DNA of 64,000 bases, taken from assembly GCF_000178835.2 (NCBI RefSeq), contig NC_015275.1, forward strand, positions 889,001 through 953,000, read 5' to 3'. This document shows, in pieces, positions 43,417 through 52,871 of this stretch. The position numbers and the translations under genes are program-made. Every line of letters begins with the position of its first letter. Within the stretch, counting starts at the first letter, position 1. Below the pieces are notes generated by a model, which ran no database searches, was not told where the DNA came from, and saw only the letters and a list, made by a program, of their open reading frames with translations. Origin of the DNA: Cellulosilyticum lentocellum DSM 5427 (GTDB lineage Bacteria; Bacillota; Clostridia; Lachnospirales; Cellulosilyticaceae).

Positions 43417-43999
43417 AACGCAGATCCAAACAAGGAGCCTAAAAAGCGAACTTAAGACAAGAGCGGAGCCGACTAATGATGAAATGACAATAGAAGGTTA
43501 TTTTGCTGTATGTGGTAAAGAAACAGAATTATGGCAAGGTGCTTATGAAGAAATTGCACAAGGGGCATTTGATAAAACCCTAGGCAATGATATTAGAGCA
43601 TTAGTAAATCACGACACTACATTGGTACTAGGAAGAAACAAAGCCAATACACTTGAACTTAAAGCCGATAGTCATGGTCTTTGGGGGAGTATCAAAATTA
43701 ATCCTAAAGATACAGATGCAGTTAACTTATATGAACGTGTTAAGCGTGGAGACGTAACAGCGTGTTCATTTGGATTTAACATTGTATCAGAACAAACGGA
43801 GTGGAGAGATGATGGAAGTGTTAAGTGGACAATTACAGAAGTAGATGTACATGAAGTAACTGTATGCACATTCCCTGCCTATGAGGACACAGCAGTACAA
43901 GCAAGGCAAAAGGATTATGAATCTCTTAAGGTAAGGGAACTGGAAGCTAAAAAAATGAAATTAAGGGAGGTTGCTAAGAAATGGCGCTCAAACAACTAA
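43409..43999 (+). CDS. HK97 family prohead protease
   Basis: 196 aa. The herpes/HK97-type serine protease core shows EGYFAVCGKETELWQGAYEEI, the catalytic His in ALVNHDTTLVLGR, and the Ser in VTACSFGFNI. It trims the delta domain of the capsid protein during maturation. ATG follows AAGGAGGGAA; the 3' end overlaps the capsid gene by 19 bases. Confidence 0.94.
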   Translation: MSRTQIQTRSLKSELKTRAEPTNDEMTIEGYFAVCGKETELWQGAYEEIAQGAFDKTLGNDIRALVNHDTTLVLGRNKANTLELKADSHGLWGSIKINPKDTDAVNLYERVKRGDVTACSFGFNIVSEQTEWRDDGSVKWTITEVDVHEVTVCTFPAYEDTAVQARQKDYESLKVRELEAKKMKLREVAKKWRSNN

Positions 44000-45384
44000 T
44001 GTTAAGTAAAAAAATCGAAGCAAAAAGAACCGTATTAAATGAACTTCAAACAGAATTTACAGCACTTGAAAAACGTGAAACAGAGGCAATAGCAGCAATT
44101 GAAGAGGCTTCTACAGAAGAGGAAATGAAAACAGTAGAAGAAGAGGTTGAAGCAGTAGACAAGGCTAAAGAAGAACTTGAAGGGAAAAAGGAAGGCCTTG
44201 AAGAAGAGATTAGAGGACTAGAAGCAGAACTTGAAGAAATCAATAAAAAAGGTAGTGAAGAACCGGAGCAGGTAGAAGGGCAACAAAGAAAATTAGATCA
44301 TGCCAAAGGAGTGGAAGTGAGAATGAGAAACACAGGATTTTTTAAAGGGATTTCAGCAGAGGCAAGAAGTGCATTTTTAAAGAATGATGAAGTAAAAGAG
44401 TTTTTGCAACGTGCAAGAGAGTTCAAGGGACAATCAAGAGCAGTATCTGGTGCAGAACTTAATATTCCAGATGTAGCGCTTGAATTATTAAGAGATAATC
44501 TACATAGATACAGCAAACTGATTGGTAAAGTAAAGCTTAGACCAGTAGCAGGTAAAGCGAGACAGAACATTGCAGGAACAATTCCAGAAGGTGTATGGAT
44601 GGAAGCAGTAGGTGCACTTAATGAATTAACCATCAAGTTCAATCAAGTTGAAATGGATGGTTATAAAGTAGGTGGATTTATTCCAGTGCCAAATTCTACC
44701 CTAGAAGACAGTGATGTAAACTTGGCAAATGAAATTATGGATGCATTAGGACAAGCAATTGGGTATGCGATAGACAAAGCCATCATCTATGGAACTGGAA
44801 CAAAGATGCCACTTGGTATTGCAACAAGACTTGCACAAACAGTAGCACCTTCGAACTGGGGAACACATGCACCAACTTGGATTAACTTAAGCACATCAAA
44901 CATCTTAAAAATTGATGGAAGTACATTGAAAGGGGCAGATTTCTTTTCTGAATTAATCCTAAAGTTAGGAAAGGCAAAAGCAAACTATAGTGATGGTGCT
45001 AAGTTCTGGGTAATGAATTCAACAACTAAAGCTTCACTTATGGCAAAAGCAATTGCATTTAATGCAGCAGGAGCAATTGTATCAGCACAAAACAATACTA
45101 TGCCAATTATTGGTGGAGAAATCATTGAACTTGAATTTATGAAAGATAATGATATTTGTGGTGGTTATGGTTCACTTTATACATTAGCAGAGAGAGCAGG
45201 AGCAAGCCTTGCAGTATCAGATCAAGTTAAGTTTATCGAAGACCAAACAGTATTCAAAGGAACAGCACGTTATGATGGAATGCCAGTTATTGGAGAAGGT
45301 TTCGTAATGGTTAACTTTAATAATGAGGCACCAACAACATCATTAACATTTGCAGAGGACGTTGCTAACAAAGTGGGGGAGTAG
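43981..45384 (+). CDS. Major capsid protein, HK97 fold, with N-terminal delta domain
   Basis: 467 aa. Residues 1-~110 are a coiled-coil, Glu/Lys-rich scaffold (delta) domain that the protease would remove; the mature part begins near RNTGFFKGISAEARSAF. The HK97 fold is supported by QVEMDGYKVGGFIPVPNSTLEDSDVNL and AIGYAIDKAIIYGTGTKMPLGIA. The gene ends in GTGGGGGAGTAG, and a second reading frame continues past the stop (see the next entry). Confidence 0.95.
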   Translation: MALKQLMLSKKIEAKRTVLNELQTEFTALEKRETEAIAAIEEASTEEEMKTVEEEVEAVDKAKEELEGKKEGLEEEIRGLEAELEEINKKGSEEPEQVEGQQRKLDHAKGVEVRMRNTGFFKGISAEARSAFLKNDEVKEFLQRAREFKGQSRAVSGAELNIPDVALELLRDNLHRYSKLIGKVKLRPVAGKARQNIAGTIPEGVWMEAVGALNELTIKFNQVEMDGYKVGGFIPVPNSTLEDSDVNLANEIMDALGQAIGYAIDKAIIYGTGTKMPLGIATRLAQTVAPSNWGTHAPTWINLSTSNILKIDGSTLKGADFFSELILKLGKAKANYSDGAKFWVMNSTTKASLMAKAIAFNAAGAIVSAQNNTMPIIGGEIIELEFMKDNDICGGYGSLYTLAERAGASLAVSDQVKFIEDQTVFKGTARYDGMPVIGEGFVMVNFNNEAPTTSLTFAEDVANKVGE

Positions 45385-45413
45385 TAACCTACACCCAATC
45401 ACAGCTAGAAGCT

Positions 45414-45518
45414 ATGACTAAAGCACAACTTTTAGAAGTAGCTGCTAGTGAAGGGATAGAGGGTGTATCAAGTACAAATTTAAAGGCAGATATCATTAGT
45501 GCAATATTGGAGGGATAG
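45414..45518 (+). CDS. Short HeH/LEM-like helical domain, possibly a frameshift extension of the capsid protein
   Basis: From ATG 45414 it encodes 34 aa (MTKAQLLEVAASEGIEGVSS...). The same frame is open upstream to 45369 and reads VVTYTQSQLEAMTKAQLLEV, where the part before the ATG also looks like the start of a HeH/LEM (SAP-type) helix-extended-loop-helix domain. No start codon or ribosome site serves that longer form. Reaching it needs a -1 shift in the G-run at 45375-45379 of the capsid gene. A short protein from the ATG, or a sequencing indel, are alternatives. Confidence 0.45.
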   Translation: MTKAQLLEVAASEGIEGVSSTNLKADIISAILEG

Positions 45519-45519
45519 T

Positions 45520-45795
45520 ATGGAAACAGTATTGCAGCTTTTAAAGTATGACTTAGGTATCTCTAGTGAGGCTAGAGATATCTATTTGAAAGCACTTATA
45601 GAAGCTAATCAAAAAGAAATTGAGAAAAAAGGATTTGACTTAAATCTAACAGATGTAGAAGATCAAATGTTATTAGCAGACTACAGCGCATGGAAATACA
45701 GAAAGCGTAATGAAGATGTACAACTCGCAAACAACTTAAGGCAAAGAATACAGGACAGAATAGTCAAGGCAAGGGGTGAAAATTATGTGGGATGA
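45520..45795 (+). CDS. Head-tail connector protein
   Basis: 91 aa from ATG 45520, 5 bases after GGAGGG. The all-helical N-terminal part (VLQLLKYDLGISSEARDIYLKALI) is typical of the gp6-like connector that joins the portal ring to the tail side. Overlaps the following gene by 11 bases. Confidence 0.8.
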   Translation: METVLQLLKYDLGISSEARDIYLKALIEANQKEIEKKGFDLNLTDVEDQMLLADYSAWKYRKRNEDVQLANNLRQRIQDRIVKARGENYVG

Positions 45796-46090
45796 ACAAA
45801 TTGAATTAATTAAAGCTAATCAAGAAGATGATGAAGCAGGAGATTATAAGGCAGCAGAGGGACAATCAAGGAAGGTTTTCATTACAAAAAAAGAAATCTC
45901 ACAGAATGAATTTTATAAAGCGCATTCAGAGGGATTTAAGATTGCTTTGAAGTTTGAAATGAATGCATTTGAGTATGAAAATGAAATGAAAGTTAAGTAT
46001 GAGGGCATTGCATACAATGTGATTAGGACATTCCAAAAGGATGAACTAATTGAAATAACAGTAGGGAGTGAGACGCATGGCACTACCTAG
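45785..46090 (+). CDS. Head-closure protein
   Basis: 101 aa from ATG 45785, 6 bases after AAGGGGTG. A beta-rich protein (RKVFITKKEISQNEFYKAHSE, VKYEGIAYNVIRTF) at the place of SPP1 gp16/HK97 head-tail adaptor. Position is the main evidence. Confidence 0.75.
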   Translation: MWDEQIELIKANQEDDEAGDYKAAEGQSRKVFITKKEISQNEFYKAHSEGFKIALKFEMNAFEYENEMKVKYEGIAYNVIRTFQKDELIEITVGSETHGTT

Positions 46091-46514
46091 AGCAGTAACA
46101 ATTCGTAGGGATAGCGTAGAGTATACGAATAATGTAGAGGCTGTACAGTACACCATAAATGAACTTGTAAGAGCAGCATTAAGGGATTGTGGTAAGTTGT
46201 TTTGTAATAGGTTTAGACAAGCATACTATGGAGCATTCAAACGCAAAAAAGGAAATGTAGGTAGATTCACACAGTATTGGGTTAGAAGCAAACAAGAAAC
46301 ACCAGATTTACTTGTTGGGATTAAGCCGAACGCTTTCTATGGTGGGATGCAAGAGTTTGGAAGTAGTAAAACAGCTAGGTTAGGATTATTGACAAATACA
46401 GCACAAGAAAATATAGATACCATGCAGGAGATTCAAGCGCAGTACTTAAGCGCTATTAACCAAGAGAATCCTACTGTAAGTGATGAAGAATATGAAGGAG
46501 GCGCAGACGGATGA
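46077..46514 (+). CDS. HK97 gp10-like head-tail joining protein
   Basis: 145 aa from ATG 46077. YTINELVRAALRDCGKLFCNRFRQA then FTQYWVRSK and NAFYGGMQEFGSSKTARLGLL match the gp10 neck family. Its stop overlaps the next start by 4 bases. Confidence 0.82.
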   Translation: MALPRAVTIRRDSVEYTNNVEAVQYTINELVRAALRDCGKLFCNRFRQAYYGAFKRKKGNVGRFTQYWVRSKQETPDLLVGIKPNAFYGGMQEFGSSKTARLGLLTNTAQENIDTMQEIQAQYLSAINQENPTVSDEEYEGGADG

Positions 46515-46891
46515 GTATACTAGGCAAATTCTCAAGAACAGAGCAGTTAAAAATATCTGTAAAAAGTATTTTGAAGCCATTTTGTGAGAAGGTATATCAC
46601 AAGAAAGCGCCTCCTAAATGCGCTTGTCCATATGTGACGTATTACTTGAAGCATGCAAAAGAATATCACCAATATGATTACAAGCTAGAAGCACATGTAT
46701 GGTCAAAAGACGTAAAAGAAGCAGAGACAATAGCGGATCATATTGAGGAGCTAGATAATTGTGTATTCAGCAATGAGTATCATAATTTTGATATAGAACT
46801 TCAAGACAGAGGGAACGTGGAAGATGAAGATAAAGAACTAACGCACATAGTTGTATTGTTCAATTTAACTTATTTTGATGTGAGAGGATGA
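46511..46891 (+). CDS. Tail terminator/completion protein
   Basis: 126 aa. The pattern CPYVTYYLKHAKEYHQYDYKLEAHVWSKDVKEA is that of gp17-like tail completion proteins, placed directly before the tail tube gene as in related siphoviruses. It caps the tail at the head end. Confidence 0.78.
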   Translation: MSILGKFSRTEQLKISVKSILKPFCEKVYHKKAPPKCACPYVTYYLKHAKEYHQYDYKLEAHVWSKDVKEAETIADHIEELDNCVFSNEYHNFDIELQDRGNVEDEDKELTHIVVLFNLTYFDVRG

Positions 46892-46897
46892 TAAAAA

Positions 46898-47509
46898 GTG
46901 GGATTAAAACAAAGAATTACAGGATATACAAAAAAGACAATGGAGAATAGGCAAACAGGAGCAGGGGCGTATTTCAAAGGATATAATGTGGAAACAGATA
47001 CGTTCGAAAAAGCGGTAGCAGCAGGTAAGCTTCTTGGCGCTACACAAGGGGGAGGAAGTTTTTCGGCTAAACCAACAATTACACCAGTAGAAGTAGATGG
47101 AGTCCCAAGTTCTGCAATGGGAATGGAAGAGGTAGATGGTTGGGAAGTTGATATGACAGCAAATATTTTAGAGGTAACAGCAGATAACATCAAGTACGCA
47201 CTAGGTGCAGCTAATATTGCAAATACAACAGATGGCAAATATCAAAAGATTACAGGTAAAAATACACTTGATCCAGAGGATTATTTAGATAATGTGACAT
47301 TCTTGGGTACTGTAAGTGGATTTGATGAACCAATTATTATTCAAATCTATAATGCTTTGGCAGTAGATGGGTTAAATATCAACCCACAAGACAAGAAAAG
47401 CACAATACTTACTACAAAATTCAAAGCACATTCAGCAGTTGACAATTTAGATGAAGCACCATTTGCAATTTTTGTTCCAATCAAACAAGAAAGTGAGAGT
47501 GAAGCATAA
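46898..47509 (+). CDS. Major tail tube protein
   Basis: 203 aa from GTG 46898 behind AGAGGATGA. N-terminal GLKQRITGYTKKTMENRQTGAGAYFKGYN, a beta-rich middle and FLGTVSGFDEPIIIQIYNALA are typical of siphovirus tail tubes. Stop and next start share a base (TAATG). Confidence 0.85.
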   Translation: MGLKQRITGYTKKTMENRQTGAGAYFKGYNVETDTFEKAVAAGKLLGATQGGGSFSAKPTITPVEVDGVPSSAMGMEEVDGWEVDMTANILEVTADNIKYALGAANIANTTDGKYQKITGKNTLDPEDYLDNVTFLGTVSGFDEPIIIQIYNALAVDGLNINPQDKKSTILTTKFKAHSAVDNLDEAPFAIFVPIKQESESEA

Positions 47510-47850
47510 TGAAAAAACTTAACGGTAAACACGTTTTTCAAATGGCTAAAATTATTAAAGAAGCTAATCTAAAAGATGAATTAGGAGATATTATTAGAAA
47601 ATATCAGAAATCGGATAAGGAAGGGCAAGAGATAGATATAGAAGGTGCAGGAGTAGATGCAATTATGACAGTAGTTGCTTGTTGTGGTGATGATAGAGTA
47701 GAGCAAAGAATTTATGATTTGCTAGATGATGTATTTGGAAAGAAGTTTGCAGAAATGGAACTTGATGAGATTGCAGAGAGCTTCAAAGAGTTAGCACAGA
47801 AAAATAATTTGTTATCTTTTTTCAAGTCAGCAGGTCTATTGAAGCAGTAG
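47509..47850 (+). CDS. Tail assembly chaperone (gpG-like)
   Basis: 113 aa, placed between tail tube and tape measure, the invariant place of these chaperones. Helical and acidic. It ends with a slippery sequence T-TTT-TTC at 47817-47823, 27 bases before its stop, where a -1 shift yields a longer gpGT-type product. Confidence 0.85.
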   Translation: MKKLNGKHVFQMAKIIKEANLKDELGDIIRKYQKSDKEGQEIDIEGAGVDAIMTVVACCGDDRVEQRIYDLLDDVFGKKFAEMELDEIAESFKELAQKNNLLSFFKSAGLLKQ

Positions 47851-48107
47851 CGCTTCAAGACTTGCTTTTTAAAAGGTACGGTGGAGCAAGTGCAGAAGTA
47901 TTGCAGATGGAGTATGAGGACTTCTTGGAATTGCTTGAATATGCAATGAAGCAAAGTACAGAAGAATGGATAAAAGAACGTTGGGTAAATGGATATCAAA
48001 ATACATCATTGGATGAATTCAAAGAGGCAATAGGATATAGGAATAATGGCATTATAGAAGAAAAATCAATAAATGATATATTAGGAGATCTTGCAAAACA
48101 ATTTTAG
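47823..48107 (+). CDS. -1 frameshift extension of the tail assembly chaperone (gpT-like)
   Basis: After slipping at T-TTT-TTC, ribosomes would read QVSRSIEAVALQDLLFKRYG and continue 95 codons to 48107. The extension is open in frame across the upstream stop and ends one short gap before the tape measure gene, as in lambda G/GT. An independent start at TTG 47862 has no good ribosome site, so translation by frameshift is preferred. Confidence 0.82.
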   Translation, partial: QVSRSIEAVALQDLLFKRYGGASAEVLQMEYEDFLELLEYAMKQSTEEWIKERWVNGYQNTSLDEFKEAIGYRNNGIIEEKSINDILGDLAKQF

Positions 48108-48125
48108 CAGAGAGGAGGATAAGTT

Positions 48126-50288
48126 GTGAATATATTCACTTTAATGGGCACCATACTTATAGACAATTCAAATGCAAACGAGTCAATTTCTAAAACAGGA
48201 AAAGAGTCAGATGGGTTAGCTAACAAATTAGGAACAGGTTTGAAAAGCGCAGCCGGATTAGCGGTAAAAGGGATAGCTGTGTTAGGGACATCAGCAGTAG
48301 CAGCAGGAGCATCATTATTAGGAATGGCAAATAATGCAGCAGAGACAGCAGATAGAGTAGATAAGCTTAGTGCAAAGATTGGCATAAGTAAAACAGCATT
48401 TCAAGAATGGGACTACATCATGGGACAAAATGGAATGGATGTTGAGAAATTACAAGTAGGTGTAAAAACGCTAGTCAATCAAATGGACAGTGCTGCAGGA
48501 GGAGGAAAAGCAGCACAAGAAGCTTTTCAAAAGTTAGGAGTTACTTGGACGGATGGAAATGGAAAGTTAAAAAGCCAAGAACAGATGCTACAAGAAACTA
48601 TAACAGCACTTGCAGAAATGGGAGATGGAGCAGAGAGAGCAAAGTTAGCAAGTACATTACTAGGTAAAGCTGGGGTTGAAATGGCACCAATGTTAAATAC
48701 AGGTGCAGAAGGAATTGAACAACTTAGGCAAAGAGCGCATGATTTAAACTTAGTTATGTCAGATGAAGCAGTAAATGCAGGAGTAGTTTTAGGTGACACA
48801 ATGGATGATGTAAAAAAATCCTTTGGTGCAATCATGACAAGAATAGGTGTTGAGGTAATGCCAGTTATTCAAAAGCTTTTAGATTTAGTGATTAACAATA
48901 TGCCTGTAATTCAATCAATGATTATGCCAGTATTTGAGTTCCTAAAGCAATTTTTTAGTGTATCAGTTGAGTTAATAGGCAATTTAGTCTCTTCATTGAA
49001 AGACACATTAGTTCCAGCATTTCAAACTATATACGATTTTATAATTACGAATTGGCCGACAATACAAGCGACGTTTGAAGCAGTATTTGGAGCAATAGGA
49101 GCCATATTACAGCCTATAGTAGAGAACTTTAATGAGTTGGTACCCATATTAGCAGGAGTATTGGCAGGAATGATAGCATTTGAAGTTATAAGTGGAATAA
49201 GTGCATTATGGACAGCATTTACAACAGCAATAACAGCAGCACAGACAGCTATAACAGCAGCAGGAGGAGCGCAAGCATTTCTAAATGGAGTATTGGCAGC
49301 TAATCCTATTGGACTTGTATGTGCAGCAATAGCAGCATTAGTGGCAGCACTTATATATTTATATAACAACAATGAAGAAGTAAGAAGGGCTATAGATGAG
49401 GCTTGGAAAGCTATACAAGAGTGTTTTCAAGTTGCATTAGATTTCATAATGAGCCTAATTAATAGTTTTGTAGAGGCATTTAAGCAGTTTTGGCAAGAGT
49501 ACGGTGACAACATAATGGCAGTCGCACAAGCTATATGGGACTACATAGCAAAGATATTTAAAACAGCCTTTGATGCAATAAAAGATGTATTTAATATATT
49601 TGCAAAAGCTTTTAAGGGAGATTGGGAAGGTGTTTGGGAAGGTGTGAAAACATTTGTTACTAATCTTTGGAACAACTTAAAAGAGGTATTCAAAGCGTGG
49701 CTGAATGTTCTTGTATCATTTGTTACTAATATAGGGCCAATATTAAAAGATGCAGCAGTAGGAGCCTTTAACTTACTATGGGATGGTGCAAAGGCAGTAT
49801 GGGAAACACTTAAAACTTGGTTTTCTGATATGTTAGATGGAATTGTATCAACCATAACAGGCATTGGACAAAGTTTATTTGATGCAGGAAAGTCTATCTT
49901 CACATACCTTTGGAATGGTATAAAGCAGAAATGGGATGAAATATGTTCGTGGGTAAGTGATAAGGTTAATTGGTTAGCTGATAAGCTTACCTTCTGGGAT
50001 AATGGTAAAAAGAAAATGGCAGAAGAGTATACAACAGATAGTACAGATGGATCACATTCAGCAGGTTTGAAATATGTACCATTTGATAATTATGTGGCTA
50101 ATCTTCATGAAGGTGAAATGGTATTAACTAGAACAGAGGCCGAAAGCTATAGAAAGAAAGAAGAGACTACAAGAGAAACAAGCAATAATTCAACAGATAC
50201 AACCAAAATGGAAGACCTATTGAAACAAGTACTAAATGCTTTAATTACTTTGCCAAAAAGGCAAAAGTTAGAACAAAATATGGCATAG
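48126..50288 (+). CDS. Tape measure protein
   Basis: 720 aa from GTG 48126, behind AGAGGAGG. Long helical N-terminal part with many Ala/Gly/Lys, two hydrophobic stretches in the middle (LVPILAGVLAGMIAFEV; GLVCAAIAALVAALIYLY), then a repetitive Trp-rich helical section (WEGVWEGVKTFVTNLWNNLK type). This sets tail length; at the usual ~0.15 nm per residue it predicts a tail of about 110 nm (an estimate). Confidence 0.95.
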   Translation: MNIFTLMGTILIDNSNANESISKTGKESDGLANKLGTGLKSAAGLAVKGIAVLGTSAVAAGASLLGMANNAAETADRVDKLSAKIGISKTAFQEWDYIMGQNGMDVEKLQVGVKTLVNQMDSAAGGGKAAQEAFQKLGVTWTDGNGKLKSQEQMLQETITALAEMGDGAERAKLASTLLGKAGVEMAPMLNTGAEGIEQLRQRAHDLNLVMSDEAVNAGVVLGDTMDDVKKSFGAIMTRIGVEVMPVIQKLLDLVINNMPVIQSMIMPVFEFLKQFFSVSVELIGNLVSSLKDTLVPAFQTIYDFIITNWPTIQATFEAVFGAIGAILQPIVENFNELVPILAGVLAGMIAFEVISGISALWTAFTTAITAAQTAITAAGGAQAFLNGVLAANPIGLVCAAIAALVAALIYLYNNNEEVRRAIDEAWKAIQECFQVALDFIMSLINSFVEAFKQFWQEYGDNIMAVAQAIWDYIAKIFKTAFDAIKDVFNIFAKAFKGDWEGVWEGVKTFVTNLWNNLKEVFKAWLNVLVSFVTNIGPILKDAAVGAFNLLWDGAKAVWETLKTWFSDMLDGIVSTITGIGQSLFDAGKSIFTYLWNGIKQKWDEICSWVSDKVNWLADKLTFWDNGKKKMAEEYTTDSTDGSHSAGLKYVPFDNYVANLHEGEMVLTRTEAESYRKKEETTRETSNNSTDTTKMEDLLKQVLNALITLPKRQKLEQNMA

Positions 50289-50302
50289 AAAGGAGTATAT
50301 GA

Positions 50303-52861
50303 ATGTTTACTTATCACTTGAAAGCACGCAGGTTAGATTTAAAAACAGTTGTATGGGATTTAAGTGCACTAGATTTCTTTAATAATGTAACAAATAGGCT
50401 TGTATCATATACTCTTGGTGATTCATATGTTTATTGGGATGCTACTATGGGTTACAACGATAGTGTCAAATATGAGTACATAAAATACAGGAATGCAGCA
50501 GGTAACATTGTAACAGTAGGGCAAGGCGAAAGTGTTGTAACGTATAACCATACACTTGATGGTCGTGTCGGCCTAGCTACTTTACCAAGTGGATATAATC
50601 CTCTTAATTTATTATCTCAAAATAAAAGTGATCCATATTTAGAGATAAGGTTTGCAGACTGGCACGAAATAAGGGAGCAAGAAACGACCTTTAATAATAA
50701 CTTAGGACAAGGGACACATTTAGAGCTATCTGTAGAATATAAGGAAATAGCTATTAGTAAATTTGAAGTAACCAGGGATCATGCAAATGATAGGTACATG
50801 ATAAAAATACAAGCTAATTACCTTGAAAAATATACAGTAGAAGTAATAAATGTAAATGAACTAGAAGGCAATAAGACAGCTATTACCTTAACATCTTTAG
50901 AAGAAATATCGTATATCCCAGAAAAATACTTTAAAGAAGGTAGCAATATCTTAAATGTTACAGCCTATAACGGAACCAAAACAGCCTTTAGAACGCTTAC
51001 AATAAGCCACGTTACCCCAACTTTGACTGAGGTTTCAATCGAAAATGAAAATGGATTAATTGACAACATAACAACAGTAACTTGGACAAGCAAGAACCAA
51101 GGTAAAGCTGAAATATACAACAATGATAAGTTAATTAAGTCAGTGGGGACAGTTACGGTTGCAGTTTTACCAAAAGGAACACTAAACGTAGGCAAAAATA
51201 AAATAGAGGTAAGAGTATATAACGTTGGAGATAGCAATGTTATTAATAGCATTGTTAGTGTGTCAAAGGTTAGTACTATTACACTAGCTAGGATATTACC
51301 ATCTATAGAAAAAAATAGTTTTTCAATCAATGATACAAATACGGACAACGTTATCACAGCTGCCTGGAAATCTACAAATCAAAGTAGGTTTGGAATTTAT
51401 CAAGGGGATAGATTAGTTAGCACAGGAGTAAGTGGACAAACAGTAGATATAGCCAGGGGTACATTAAGCATAGGAAGTACTAACCTAAAACTAGTAATTT
51501 ACTACGATAGTGGCTTTGACACCGTTCAAGTAGAAGAAGTTATAGCAACTGTATTAACCCAAAATACTCCTATAATATACAATCTAGAACCTAGCAACCT
51601 TAACATTAATATAGATGAAATTGTCAATGTTACTTTTGCGACAAATGAATTTTGTGATAGTTGGGAACTAACAGCAGCAGGATTAAATACTAAGGGAACT
51701 GATGCGAGAAGTGTAAGCTTTGGTAAAGAAGTATTTAAGCAAGGCAAAAACGAAATGACATTAAAAATATTCTATAGTCCTAAGTATAACAATGAGATTC
51801 GCACAGCTACTAAGAAGGTAACATTTACAGGTTATGGAACCCCTAAAACTCCTATATTTGATGGTAATGTTTTATATTCCACAGCTACACCACAATTAAC
51901 ATGGGAATCAATAGATCAAGTAGAAATACATTTGCTTATTGTTGAAGCAGAATCAGAAGAGGTTGTTCAAGAAAAGCTAGAATTTACAGAAGATAAGTTT
52001 GCCACGTTAGAGACATTAGAGGATGATAAGACATACATTGCTACATTAGCTGTTAAAAATAAGTATGGCCTATGGAGTGAATATGCAAAAAAGGAATTTC
52101 AAACAAAATTCAATGACATTATTCTTCCTACATTTGATTTATTTGAAGCTGAAACAAGTGTATTCATAACAATAGGTGGAATACAAGATCCTAATTTTAA
52201 GGCTATAAGTATTTACAGAAAGAGTGAAAGAGAAGATGTGTGGACTGAAATAGCTGATGATTGTAATATCGAAGACACTATTAGAGATTATATGTGTCCA
52301 GCAAATTTAAAAATAGCTTATAAACTTAGGGTGTACGACAAAAATAATGCCTACAAAGACACAGAAATAAAAACTATATCTATTAGTTTAAGCAGCTACA
52401 TTTTAACTAATTTAGAGAACGCAGAAGATGTATATATGATTTTTGGTACACCTAGTTATAAGTTTAATGGTGATTTTGTAAGTAAGTTGTATGCAGGGCA
52501 AAGAGCTCCTAGGACATTTAAAGGAAAAGTACAATATAAAACAGGAACCTTCAGAACAGCATTAAAAAATGCAGATGCATACAATCTAATAGACTTTATA
52601 GAGAATAGTAACGAGTATAATTTATTCTGTTTAAGAGACCAACGAGGAGAAAAATTATATGTAATTGCTAAACTAGAATCACAAGATCCAAAAGGTTTAA
52701 AGAGATTGTCTGTAAGTTTTAGCTTTACAGAAGTGAACTTTATAGAGTCAAAGATGTATACAGGAAGTGGATATAAGAAAATTTCATATTTAAACGGAGA
52801 ATATTACCTAGATGGTTCAGTAGACTTAAGTGGATATGACTTAAGTGTAACGCTAGAGTAG
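50303..52861 (+). CDS. Large tail protein (distal-tail position) with Ig-like repeats
   Basis: 852 aa, at the place of the distal tail protein after the tape measure, but more than three times the usual Dit length. The middle holds at least three related Ig-like repeats, e.g. ITTVTWTSKNQGKAEIYN, VITAAWKSTNQSRFGIYQ and IVNVTFATNEFCDSWELT, each followed by a GK/GSxNLKLxIYY strand. A fibronectin-like region follows. The C-terminal part (KVQYKTGTFRTALKNAD) resembles phage baseplate proteins. The Ig repeats could bind host surface sugars. Confidence 0.75.
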   Translation: MFTYHLKARRLDLKTVVWDLSALDFFNNVTNRLVSYTLGDSYVYWDATMGYNDSVKYEYIKYRNAAGNIVTVGQGESVVTYNHTLDGRVGLATLPSGYNPLNLLSQNKSDPYLEIRFADWHEIREQETTFNNNLGQGTHLELSVEYKEIAISKFEVTRDHANDRYMIKIQANYLEKYTVEVINVNELEGNKTAITLTSLEEISYIPEKYFKEGSNILNVTAYNGTKTAFRTLTISHVTPTLTEVSIENENGLIDNITTVTWTSKNQGKAEIYNNDKLIKSVGTVTVAVLPKGTLNVGKNKIEVRVYNVGDSNVINSIVSVSKVSTITLARILPSIEKNSFSINDTNTDNVITAAWKSTNQSRFGIYQGDRLVSTGVSGQTVDIARGTLSIGSTNLKLVIYYDSGFDTVQVEEVIATVLTQNTPIIYNLEPSNLNINIDEIVNVTFATNEFCDSWELTAAGLNTKGTDARSVSFGKEVFKQGKNEMTLKIFYSPKYNNEIRTATKKVTFTGYGTPKTPIFDGNVLYSTATPQLTWESIDQVEIHLLIVEAESEEVVQEKLEFTEDKFATLETLEDDKTYIATLAVKNKYGLWSEYAKKEFQTKFNDIILPTFDLFEAETSVFITIGGIQDPNFKAISIYRKSEREDVWTEIADDCNIEDTIRDYMCPANLKIAYKLRVYDKNNAYKDTEIKTISISLSSYILTNLENAEDVYMIFGTPSYKFNGDFVSKLYAGQRAPRTFKGKVQYKTGTFRTALKNADAYNLIDFIENSNEYNLFCLRDQRGEKLYVIAKLESQDPKGLKRLSVSFSFTEVNFIESKMYTGSGYKKISYLNGEYYLDGSVDLSGYDLSVTLE

Positions 52862-52871
52862 GAGGAGTCAT

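Noticed and set aside
47862-48107. Independent gene starting at TTG 47862
   Set aside because: No ribosome site and a slippery heptamer in the right phase upstream; treated as the frameshift extension instead.
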